A stretch of 9,191 bases of DNA from contig LXTG01000048.1 in assembly GCA_001643535.1 (NCBI GenBank), positions 1-9,191 on the forward strand, written 5' to 3'. The stretch is from a candidate division NC10 bacterium SPGG6 (lineage in GTDB: Bacteria; Methylomirabilota; Methylomirabilia; Methylomirabilales; CSP1-5). The notes beneath the pieces are model-generated. The model was given only the letters and a program-made list of their open reading frames with translations. It made no database searches and was not told the DNA's origin. Below are positions 1 through 5,902 of the stretch, one piece after another (positions within the stretch are counted from its first letter, which is position 1; the number at the start of each line of letters is the position of its first letter). The position numbers were made by a program, and so were the translations under genes.

Positions 1-760
1 CACATGGCCGCTCATCATGGCCTCGTAGAGGGCCTCCTCATCCACCACGCCCCCCCCGGGCACAGTTAAGAATCCGGACTCCCCGCTTCATCAGACTGAT
101 GGTCTCTCGGTTAATCAGGTGGTAGGTGTCAGGCCCGAGAGGCACGTGGATCGTGATAAAGTCCGCCTGCCGGTAGACTTCGTCCGGGTTGGCGAGCTCG
201 ACGCCGATGCGGCTTGCCACCTCGGCCGAGATAAAGGGATCGTAGGCCAAGACACGCATGGCAAAACCCTTGGCCCGTTTCGCGACCTCCGAGCCGATTC
301 GCCCCAGCCCGATGATCCCGAGGGTCTTGTTATACAGCTCGACGTTCAGGAACTTCCCCTTCTCCCACCGCCCTCCCTGCAGGGACGCCACCGCCTGGGG
401 AATGTTTTTGGTGAGGGCGAGAAGGAGCGATATGGTGTGCTCGGCAGTAGTGATGGTGTTGCCTGTCGGCGTGTTCATCACGACTACCCCGTGGGCGGTG
501 GCGGCCCCCACATCGACATTGTCCACCCCCACGCCAGCCCGGCCGATGACCTTGAGTTGCTTCCCGGCTTGAATCACTTCGGCGGTTACCTTCGTGGCGC
601 TCCGAACGATCAGGGCATCGTACTGATCGATGATTTGGAGCAGCTCGTCGGGTGCGATCTTCAACCGGACGTCGACGTGTATGTCTGGATTCTGGCGGAG
701 CACCTCGAGGCCCCTGGCTGAAAGGTCATCCGCGACTAAGATCTGCATCGGTCTATTCAT
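1..760 (-). CDS. serA: D-3-phosphoglycerate dehydrogenase, N-terminal part, frameshifted
   Basis: The enzyme oxidises 3-phosphoglycerate to 3-phosphohydroxypyruvate with NAD, the first step of the phosphorylated serine pathway in the cytosol. Visible family marks are RSATKVT (residues 53-59), GRAGVGVDNVD (73-83), the Rossmann motif GLGRIG (151-156), the NAD-ribose acidic residue in AYDPF (D174) and the active-site arginine in NCARGG (R235). The frame then breaks: eight consecutive C on the plus strand at 50-57 give RGG-RGG-stop at about base 38. With seven C the frame reads RGG-VVDEEALYEAMMSGHV to base 1, the expected SerA continuation. I therefore treat this as one gene with a one-base insertion, most likely a homopolymer sequencing or assembly error. 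The C-terminal catalytic His and any regulatory domain lie outside the window. The start at 760 gives MNRPMQILVADD; Met5 is an alternative. The gene lies 25 bases after the aminotransferase in the same operon. Confidence 0.93.
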
Positions 761-785
761 TCTCCAGCCCCCGCTGTTTCGTTCT

Positions 786-1931
786 TCAACTTTCGGGCTG
801 CCGTTGGAGGATTTCCTGGGCAGCCCGAATCCCCTCGCCTAGTTTGATCGGGTACCCCAACTCCGAGAGTGTCAGTTCCAGCGCCGACAGCGCGACGACC
901 ACATCAGAAGAATCCGCATACCCCATCGTCGCCAGCCGAAAGATCTTTCCCTTGAGCGACCCTTGACCGCCCGCGATCGTTACCCCATGCTTCGCCCGGA
1001 GCGTCTTCACAATCGTCCCGCCGTCGATGCCTGCGGGGGCTTTGACCGCGGTGACCGCGGGGGTCGGTCGCTCCGCAAAGAGTTCCAGTCCCAGGGCAGT
1101 TACCCCTGCGCGCATGGCGGCCGCAAGCCGCTCGTGGCGGCGGATGACATTGTGAAGTCCCTCGTTCCGGATCATCCGAAGCGTCTCCTGAAGCCCGACG
1201 ATCAGCGAGATGGCCGGAGTGAAGTGGGACTGGTTCTTGAGGAGATTCTTGTGCTCTGCGGCGAAGTCAAAATAGTACTTCGGCAGTCGAGACTGCTTCA
1301 CCACGGCCCACGCCTTCTGGCTTACCCCGACCATGGTCAGGCCAGGCGGAAGCATAAAAGCCTTCTGGGAGCCGGCAATTACTACATCAATGCCCCAGGC
1401 GTCCATGGGGAGGTCCACGACCCCCAGGCTCGTAATCGCGTCCACCACCAAGAGGGTCGGGGTCTTTCGGACGACCTGGGCGATGGCCTGGATGTCATGG
1501 AGGACGCCTGTCGACGTTTCGCTATGCGTGCTGAAGATGGCGGTAATCTGGGGATCCTTCTCGAGGGCAGCAGCGACGAGCCCAGGGTTCACCGCCCCTC
1601 CATAGGGAACGTCGACAGGGATGAAGTTGATGTTGTAGGCCTGACAGATCTCTCCCCACCGCTCACCGAACTTTCCGCCTCGGATGACCAAGGCCTTCTC
1701 GCCCGGCGACAGCGTGTTGACCACTGCCGCTTCCATCCCTCCGGTCCCGGAAGCGGCGAAAATCAGCACCTCTTCGGTCGTCTGAAACAGACCCTTGAGG
1801 CCTTCGCGCACCTCGGCCAAGAGCGTCTCAAACTCTGGCGCCCGGTGGTGGAGGATGGGGCGGGCCATTGCCAGTAAGGCCTCGGGAGCGACTGGGGTTG
1901 GCCCAGGGGCAAAAAGGTGCCGTTTTTTCAT
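786..1931 (-). CDS. Class-V PLP aminotransferase (serine/alanine-glyoxylate or phosphoserine type)
   Basis: This is a 381-residue fold-type-I PLP enzyme of the alanine/serine-glyoxylate aminotransferase group and is full length for that family. Seen: the N-terminal LFAPGPTPV (6-14); the cofactor phosphate-binding region ASGTGGMEAA (60-69); HSETSTG (136-142); the PLP-ring aspartate D164 in VVDAITSLG; the Schiff-base lysine K190 in AGSQKAFMLPPG; and a substrate-carboxylate arginine, probably R332, in KIFRLATMGY. Because serA follows 25 bases downstream, the likely job is transamination in serine synthesis, either phosphohydroxypyruvate to phosphoserine in place of a canonical SerC, or serine/glyoxylate exchange linking glycine and serine. 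Sequence alone does not settle the amino donor. The ATG at 1931 is preceded by AGGAG (plus strand 1940-1944) at a spacing of eight bases, which supports this start. Confidence 0.9.
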   Translation of the reverse strand: MKKRHLFAPGPTPVAPEALLAMARPILHHRAPEFETLLAEVREGLKGLFQTTEEVLIFAASGTGGMEAAVVNTLSPGEKALVIRGGKFGERWGEICQAYNINFIPVDVPYGGAVNPGLVAAALEKDPQITAIFSTHSETSTGVLHDIQAIAQVVRKTPTLLVVDAITSLGVVDLPMDAWGIDVVIAGSQKAFMLPPGLTMVGVSQKAWAVVKQSRLPKYYFDFAAEHKNLLKNQSHFTPAISLIVGLQETLRMIRNEGLHNVIRRHERLAAAMRAGVTALGLELFAERPTPAVTAVKAPAGIDGGTIVKTLRAKHGVTIAGGQGSLKGKIFRLATMGYADSSDVVVALSALELTLSELGYPIKLGEGIRAAQEILQRQPES

Positions 1932-1939
1932 TCAGGCCT

Positions 1940-1944
1940 CTCCT
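1940..1944 (-). promoter_or_regulatory. Shine-Dalgarno site of the aminotransferase
   Basis: AGGAG on the minus strand, eight bases before the ATG at 1931. It fixes the start of the aminotransferase and sits at the end of the long leader. Confidence 0.75.
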
Positions 1945-2117
1945 GTGAACATAGTGTAAGCGGAGGGATGAAACCTGCTACGAACCCGCAGGAGGGGTAC
2001 GTCACCCCGATACGGGAAAATGGGGGTGTCTTTGGCTTGGCGGCTTCTTAGGCATGGCAACCACGTGCAGGACCGGCCTCCGGTTCTTTGGGCGTCTTTA
2101 CCCTGATACGGCCGCTT
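1945..2117 (-). promoter_or_regulatory. Long 5' leader of the aminotransferase-serA operon with hairpins and a spaced repeat
   Basis: Transcription from the promoter at 2118-2146 would start near 2111 and give about 180 untranslated bases. Visible short stems are ACCGG/CCGGT (2072-2076 with 2080-2084), GGGGT/ACCCC (1994-1998 with 2004-2008) and CCTGC/GCAGG (1974-1978 with 1988-1992). A 12-base sequence occurs twice in the same orientation with one mismatch, ACCCCGATACGG at 2004-2015 and ACCCTGATACGG at 2100-2111, 96 bases apart. I could not match the leader to a riboswitch class, T-box or terminator with a U-tract. It may be a cis-regulatory RNA, a pair of protein-binding sites, or plain spacer. 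Confidence 0.4.
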
Positions 2118-2146
2118 ACTATACTGGGAAGGGGAGGGTGTGTCAA
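2118..2146 (-). promoter_or_regulatory. Sigma-70-type promoter of the aminotransferase-serA operon
   Basis: On the minus strand, TTGACA (2141-2146) is followed by exactly 17 bases and TATAGT (2118-2123). The -35 is perfect, the -10 has one mismatch, and the spacing is optimal. It faces the aminotransferase and lies in the divergent gap between the two operons. The predicted start is near 2111, on one copy of the 12-base repeat. Confidence 0.75.
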
Positions 2147-2171
2147 GCCGAAAGCCGCAGTCCAATTTTCG

Positions 2172-2200
2172 TTGTTGCGTGAGCGGTTCTGTGGTACCCT
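2172..2200 (+). promoter_or_regulatory. Candidate promoter of the thioredoxin-like operon
   Basis: TTGTTG (2172-2177), 17 bases, then TACCCT (2195-2200) preceded by TG one base before it, as in extended -10 promoters. Only half of each hexamer matches the consensus, so this is weak. Position and direction suit the gene starting at 2238. Confidence 0.3.
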
Positions 2201-2237
2201 CCCACACTTGGAACCCAGCATGTAAGAGGAAAATCTG

Positions 2238-2756
2238 GTGAAACGAAAAACCGTCTTCCTCCTGATCGCGGCGGGCCTCGTATGGGGAGAGGTGCCATTT
2301 GGGCTGGCCGATCCTCCTTCCCCTGGGACGGCCGTGGAGAGACCGGCGCCTGCCTTTAGCCTGATCCTTTTCTCGGGAGAGAAAGTCCAACTCACAGACT
2401 TTCGGGGAAAGGTGCTGGTTCTGAACTTCTGGCACTCCGGGTGACCCGGCTGCCAGCGGGAGTCTCCCGTATTAATCAAGGCCTACGAGATGTTCAAGGA
2501 CCGGGGGGTACGCTTCCTGGGGGTCAATGTGTATTGGGACAATGAGGGGGCCGCTCGGATGTTTGTGCAAGGGCGAAGGGTCCCCTATGCTGTGGGACAT
2601 GATACGGGGAATCGAGTTGGCAGTCTTTACGGAGTGCAAAGTACGCCGACCACTTTTCTCCTCGCCCGAGATGGGAACGTGGCCGCTGTCGCTCAGGGGA
2701 GCATGGAGCTGGAAACCCTGACGGTAGTCCTGGAGCAACTCCTTACAAAGCAATGA
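2238..2756 (+). CDS. Exported thioredoxin-like (TlpA/ResA-type) protein, probable selenoprotein with UxxC active site
   Basis: Read through one in-frame TGA, this frame gives a 172-residue protein. Residues 1-24 look like a Sec signal peptide: basic MKRK, then a hydrophobic stretch ending GLA before DPP. A TlpA/ResA-style thioredoxin domain follows: PAPAFSLILFSGEKVQLTDF (37-56), then GKVLVLNFW and the active site H-S-G-[TGA]-P-G-C-Q-R-E-S-P (66-77). The TGA is codon 69, precisely where relatives have the nucleophilic Cys of WCxPC; the resolving Cys is C72. The cis-proline loop STPTTF (P137) and the final DGNVAAVAQG strand are intact. The likely role is a thiol/selenol-disulfide reductase or peroxidase-like protein outside the cytoplasm. 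The GTG start at 2238 has AAGAGGA 7-8 bases upstream. The stop overlaps the next gene's start as ATGA, which argues that translation reaches 2756. The alternative is a pseudogene with a Cys-to-stop change or sequence error. Confidence 0.8.
2442..2469 (+). other. Sec-coding TGA with putative bacterial SECIS hairpin
   Basis: TGA at 2442-2444 is followed after 12 bases by a perfect five-pair stem, CGGGA (2457-2461) with TCCCG (2465-2469), closing the apical loop GTC (2462-2464). The first loop base is G, 18 bases after the TGA. Known bacterial SECIS elements lie directly downstream of the UGA, within the coding frame, and have a guanine at the start of a small apical loop at about this distance; the E. 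coli fdhF element also has GUC in its loop. The bases between TGA and stem are GC-rich but show little lower-stem pairing. The hairpin is seen; SelB binding is inferred. Confidence 0.6.
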
Positions 2757-3688
2757 CCGCACGGAAAGGCCGCGTGAAAGGTTCCCTGATGGTCCTCGGG
2801 GCAGCGACCGCTTGGGGACTGATGGGAACGTTGGCCCGGTATCTCTTCACGGTCGGGGAAGTTGACCCCTTACCTCTCACGGCCATTCGTTCGACCTTCG
2901 CAGTCCTTGTCCTTGTTGTGACCGTTCTCGTGTGGGATCGGCGGCAATTCTATCTCCCCCTGAGCGATTGGCCCCAGGCCGCCCTCGTCGGGGTGGCCGG
3001 ACTGGCCATGGCGAACTTCACGTACTACTACACCATCAGCCTCACCAATGTCGCCACCGCCATTCTCCTGCAGTACATGGCTCCGATTCTGGTTGCCTTG
3101 GTCTCCTTTTTTTTCTTGGGGGAGCGGCTGACGTGGATCATACTGCTTGCCTTAACCTTGGCGGTCGTGGGCTGCTTTTTCATGGTCAAAGCGTATGATC
3201 CGAGGCTCCTCCAGTTGAATCTTCCCGGGTTGATCAGCGGGCTCGTTTCGGCCTGTGCTTTTGCCGGGTATATCCTATTTACGAAGCGGGCCGTGGCGCG
3301 GATTCCTCCCTGGACCCTTCTGGTTTACGCCTATGCCTTCGCCACCTTGTTCTGGTGGATGCTGACTCCCCCCTGGTTTCTCCTCTCGCAGGGGTACTCC
3401 CTTCGCCTGTGGGCGATCTTCTTCCTCATTGGTTCTGTGGGAACAGTGCTCCCCTTTGCGTTGTTTACCTTTGGACTTACATACCTCTCCGCCACTCAGG
3501 TCAGCATCATGAGCACGATGGAGCCGGTGGTGGCTGCGGGGGCCGGTTTGTTCCTCCTCGGAGAAATCCTGGATTGGCCTCAGCTTTTCGGCGGGGCCCT
3601 GGTGGTGGCTGGGGTGATCCTGATCCAGCGGGGATCCCCTGCTCCCCGCCAGGCACGCGAGGCGATGCCGGTGAGGCGTCGATGGTAG
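2753..3688 (+). CDS. EamA-family (drug/metabolite superfamily) membrane transporter
   Basis: A 311-residue polytopic inner-membrane protein with the usual two EamA repeats and about ten hydrophobic helices. Repeat 1 spans roughly residues 12-146 and contains TAIRSTFA (43-50), NFTYYYTISLTNVATAILLQ and the end-of-repeat mark FFFLGERLTW (119-128). Repeat 2 spans about 158-292 and contains the matching FGLTYLSATQVSIMSTMEPV and FLLGEILDW (267-275). Members export or import small metabolites such as amino acids or nucleosides; the substrate cannot be read here. The ATG at 2753 overlaps the stop of the thioredoxin-like gene in ATGA, so the two are probably translationally coupled. The C-terminal tail after residue 293 is short and basic, ending RRRW. 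Confidence 0.92.
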   Translation: MTARKGRVKGSLMVLGAATAWGLMGTLARYLFTVGEVDPLPLTAIRSTFAVLVLVVTVLVWDRRQFYLPLSDWPQAALVGVAGLAMANFTYYYTISLTNVATAILLQYMAPILVALVSFFFLGERLTWIILLALTLAVVGCFFMVKAYDPRLLQLNLPGLISGLVSACAFAGYILFTKRAVARIPPWTLLVYAYAFATLFWWMLTPPWFLLSQGYSLRLWAIFFLIGSVGTVLPFALFTFGLTYLSATQVSIMSTMEPVVAAGAGLFLLGEILDWPQLFGGALVVAGVILIQRGSPAPRQAREAMPVRRRW

Positions 3689-3695
3689 CTTCTCG

Positions 3696-4481
3696 ATGAT
3701 GTTTGATCCGATCTCTCTTCTGTACCGGTTCTACGAGTGCCGACTCCTCCGGGAGGTCCAGCGAGGGGTGTTGCCCAGGCACATCGGCCTCATCCTGGAT
3801 GGCAACCGACGTTACGCCCTAGACCTCGGCTTGACTGATCCGCTGGACGGGCACCGGCTGGGGGCGGACAAACTAGAGCAGGTGTTGAATTGGCTTGAGC
3901 AGCTGCAGATCCGGATCATTACCATTTATGTCCTCTCCACCGAAAACCTCTCGCGTCCCCACCAGGAGCTCTATCGCCTCCTGGATCTCATCGAGACAAA
4001 GATTCGGGCCGTGGCGGTGGACCCCAAGATCCACGAAAAGGGGGTCCGGATCCGGGCGGTCGGGCAGCTGGATCTCTTACCCCCATCCCTCCAAGCGGCC
4101 ATCGCGCAAGCCCAGGAGACCACCTATGCCTACAACAACTTCTGCCTCAATATCGCCGTGGGATATGGGGGAAGACAAGAGATCGCGGATGCCGTGAAGC
4201 AGCTTCTGAGAGATCGGGCCTTGCGGGGGACGGCCCCCGAGCAGGTCGCGGAAGAGATCACACCCGAAGAGATCGGCAAATATCTCTACATGTATGATCT
4301 TCCGGATCCGGATCTCATCATCCGGACGAGCGGCGAGGTCCGCCTCTCCGGTTTCCTTCTCTGGCAGAGCGCCTATAGCGAGTTCTATTTCTGTGACGCC
4401 TGCTGGCCCGCATTCCGCAAGATCGATCTCCTCCGAGCCATCCGCAGTTATCAGCAACGCAAGCGTCGGTTCGGCACCTAG
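3696..4481 (+). CDS. uppS: Isoprenyl (cis-prenyl) transferase, UppS family
   Basis: A 261-residue cytosolic or membrane-associated enzyme that adds isopentenyl diphosphate units in cis to an allylic diphosphate; the usual bacterial product is undecaprenyl diphosphate, the wall-lipid carrier. Seen: the catalytic aspartate in LILDGNRRY (D35), the GHRLG motif (52-56), YVLSTENLSRP (78-88), the NIAVGYGGRQEI block (152-163) and the C-terminal DPDLIIRTSGEVRLSGFLLW (195-214), with R200 and R206 as diphosphate-binding residues. The usual DGNGRW is DGNRRY, and GYGGR replaces the common NYGGR, so this resembles the archaeal/actinobacterial branch and may be a paralogue with another chain length. The start follows the EamA stop by seven bases with no good Shine-Dalgarno nearby, suggesting coupled translation; Met2 at 3699 is equally possible. 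It ends with TAG. Confidence 0.92.
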   Translation: MMFDPISLLYRFYECRLLREVQRGVLPRHIGLILDGNRRYALDLGLTDPLDGHRLGADKLEQVLNWLEQLQIRIITIYVLSTENLSRPHQELYRLLDLIETKIRAVAVDPKIHEKGVRIRAVGQLDLLPPSLQAAIAQAQETTYAYNNFCLNIAVGYGGRQEIADAVKQLLRDRALRGTAPEQVAEEITPEEIGKYLYMYDLPDPDLIIRTSGEVRLSGFLLWQSAYSEFYFCDACWPAFRKIDLLRAIRSYQQRKRRFGT

Positions 4482-4640
4482 CCGGACGCAAACCAGGTTC
4501 CGCCGGGTCCAGGCCCAGCTCCACTCGGGCTCCCGAAAACACCCGATTCCCCTCGCACATCGTGTTCTTAGGGAGCACCTGCGGGCTCCGAGTGACATTG
4601 ACGAAAGTCCGAGGGGTCTCGGACCGACCAGGGTCGTCGC

Positions 4641-4662
4641 GGGCCCGAAGGGTTCCGGGCTC
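4641..4662. terminator. GC-rich hairpin, possible bidirectional terminator
   Basis: GGGCCCG (4641-4647) pairs with CGGGCTC (4656-4662) in seven pairs, one of them G-T, around an eight-base loop that can partly pair itself (GAA/TTC). It lies between converging genes. No T-run follows on either strand, so intrinsic termination is uncertain. Confidence 0.3.
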
Positions 4663-4804
4663 TTGCGGAGAGGCCCGGAGCGAGGGGCGGGCAGGTGCTG
4701 CTCGTTTCTTCCTAACCGTCCCGGTCCGGGAGCCCGTCCCGGGATCTCGGACCCGCAATCCAGATGTTGCCTGCCTCGGAAGGAACCCCCTCCTCGTCTT
4801 TAGC

Positions 4805-4832
4805 GACTTCGGACGTCGCACGTCGGACCCTG
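4805..4832. repeat. Degenerate heptanucleotide tract downstream of pyrD
   Basis: Four 7-base units in register: GACTTCG, GACGTCG, CACGTCG, GACCCTG. They lie five bases past the pyrD stop codon and resemble the GACCGAG-type units inside pyrD and pyrK. Confidence 0.5.
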
Positions 4833-4837
4833 GGAGA

Positions 4838-5902
4838 CTATTCCGTCTCTCGGTTGGGAGGGAGGGCGGCGCCGATCAGGGGGGTGACATTCTCAAGACC
4901 ATAGCGGACCAGGTAAGCCTCGAGCCCGGCCAGGACCTTCATGGGCGCCAGTGGATCGAGGAAGTTGGCCGTCCCCACCTGGACTGCGCTGGCCCCGGCG
5001 AGAAGGAATTCAACCGCATCCTCACCCGTCATGATCCCCCCGATACCAATGAGAGGGAGTTTCACCGCCTGGGCCACGTCCCAGACCATTCGGACCGCGA
5101 TGGGACGAATGGCCGGGCCGGAGAGACCCCCGGTGGCTCCGGGTAGTCTAGGCTTTCGAGTGCGCACGTCAATGGCCATGGCGACGATGGTGTTGATGAG
5201 CGAGAGGGCGTTTGCCCCCGCGTCGGCAGCAGCACGGGCGATCACGGTGATATCGGTTACATTGGGGGAAAGCTTGGGGATCACGGGGAGAGGAGTAGTT
5301 TGGCGGACGGCCCGCACCACCTCATACGTGAGGTGCGGGTCGGTGCCAAAATCAAGTCCTCCGGCCACATTGGGACAGGAGATATTGAGTTCGATCCCGG
5401 CCACCCCCTCGGTGTCAGACAGACGCTTGGCCAGGTCGGCGAATTCCTCGACTGACTTTCCCGCGATGTTGACCAAAAGCGGCGTGGCTAGTGTCCGGAG
5501 GAACGGGAGCTTCTGTCGGTGAAAGTCGTCGATGCCGACGTTCTGAAGCCCGATGGAATTGAGCATCCCCCCCGGGGTCTCGACGATCCTCGGCGGTGGG
5601 TTGCCTTGTCGTGGATGCATCGTCACCGTCTTCACGACGATGGCGCCTAGTGCGTTCAGATCGAAGAAGGGAGTCAACTCGGTCCCGTAACCAAAGGTGC
5701 CGGAGGCGGTCATCACAGGGTTTTTCAACCGGATCCCCCCAATCTCCACCCCGAGGTCAGGCCGGCGGACCGATGACCGAGGACCGAGGACCGAGGACCG
5801 AGGACCAACGACCGCGGATCGACGACGGGTGACGGTCGCCTTCCTCTTTTTCCCTCGACTCTCGACTCTCGCTCCTCGACGGCTTTTCTGGTTTCGCTTC
5901 AC
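4838..5902 (-). CDS. pyrD: Dihydroorotate dehydrogenase, class 1B catalytic subunit
   Basis: The enzyme oxidises dihydroorotate to orotate with FMN and, with PyrK, passes electrons to NAD. In the 354-residue product the barrel begins near residue 49 (DLGVEIGGIRLKNPVMTASG). FMN and substrate motifs follow: GTFGYG (68-73), KTVT (K91), NSIGLQN (115-121), NISCPN with the class-1B catalytic cysteine C176, PKLSPNV (K210), INT (236-238), and the phosphate-binding GIGGI (286-290) and VQVGTA (307-312). The GTG start at 5902 overlaps the pyrK stop as GTGA, so coupled translation favours it. That start adds about 47 Arg/Ser-rich residues not normal for the family, encoded by heptanucleotide repeats (5768-5823, 5856-5880). 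A GTG at 5747-5749 (V52) would remove them but has no clear ribosome site and cuts close to the core. Confidence 0.95.
   Translation of the reverse strand: MKRNQKSRRGARVESRGKKRKATVTRRRSAVVGPRSSVLGPRSSVRRPDLGVEIGGIRLKNPVMTASGTFGYGTELTPFFDLNALGAIVVKTVTMHPRQGNPPPRIVETPGGMLNSIGLQNVGIDDFHRQKLPFLRTLATPLLVNIAGKSVEEFADLAKRLSDTEGVAGIELNISCPNVAGGLDFGTDPHLTYEVVRAVRQTTPLPVIPKLSPNVTDITVIARAAADAGANALSLINTIVAMAIDVRTRKPRLPGATGGLSGPAIRPIAVRMVWDVAQAVKLPLIGIGGIMTGEDAVEFLLAGASAVQVGTANFLDPLAPMKVLAGLEAYLVRYGLENVTPLIGAALPPNRETE
5768..5823. repeat. Heptanucleotide tandem array inside the pyrD 5' coding region
   Basis: Eight consecutive 7-base units: GACCGAT, four exact GACCGAG, GACCAAC, GACCGCG, GATCGAC. On the coding strand they translate, with a seven-residue period, as GPRSSVL then GPRSSVR in the PyrD extension (residues 33-46), with more diverged units upstream. 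Confidence 0.9.
5856..5880. repeat. Second heptanucleotide tract in the pyrD extension
   Basis: CGACTCT twice, then CGCTCCT and a partial CGAC, in 7-base register. It encodes the ARVESRG segment of PyrD (residues 11-17). The unit differs from the GACCGAG array but the period is the same. Confidence 0.65.

Larger units (their letters stand above)
4482..4837. other. Convergent intergenic region between the prenyltransferase and pyrD
   Basis: About 355 bases with no gene I can support; open frames across it are antisense to neighbours or low-complexity. It holds several GC-rich inverted repeats: CCGAG/CTCGG (4609-4613 with 4618-4622), the hairpin at 4641-4662, and GGTCCG/CGGACC (4723-4728 with 4748-4753). 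A heptamer-like tract lies at 4805-4832. It probably ends transcription from both sides. Confidence 0.6.

Noticed and set aside
119..721. Plus-strand open frame across serA
   Set aside because: Antisense shadow of a strongly conserved SerA frame; no domain and no ribosome site.
963..1877. 304-codon plus-strand frame opposite the aminotransferase
   Set aside because: Mirror of the third-position GC bias of the real gene; the product has no recognisable motif.
1974..1992. GGGUUCGUA loop resembling a tRNA T-arm
   Set aside because: The flanks pair as CCTGC/GCAGG around a nine-base loop, and no acceptor, D or anticodon arm can be built nearby.
2002..2055. 17-codon leader ORF (MPKKPPSQ...) in the aminotransferase leader
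   Set aside because: It has no Shine-Dalgarno and no run of serine or glycine codons, so evidence for an attenuator peptide is insufficient.
1932..2435. Minus-strand frame spanning the divergent gap and the thioredoxin gene
   Set aside because: It overlaps the promoter and leader and runs antisense to the conserved thioredoxin domain; composition is non-protein-like.
2238..2444. Calling 2238-2444 and 2490-2756 as two separate small genes
   Set aside because: They share one frame and form one thioredoxin fold split exactly at the active-site residue; the second has no ribosome site of its own.
2442..2444. UGA reassigned to Gly or Trp genome-wide
   Set aside because: carB, pyrK and other genes here end at TGA where their families end, and the site is at a conserved Cys.
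4318..4821. Minus-strand frame across the convergent gap and the prenyltransferase end
   Set aside because: Half of it is antisense to the conserved RTSGE region of the prenyltransferase and the rest is low-complexity Arg/Pro.
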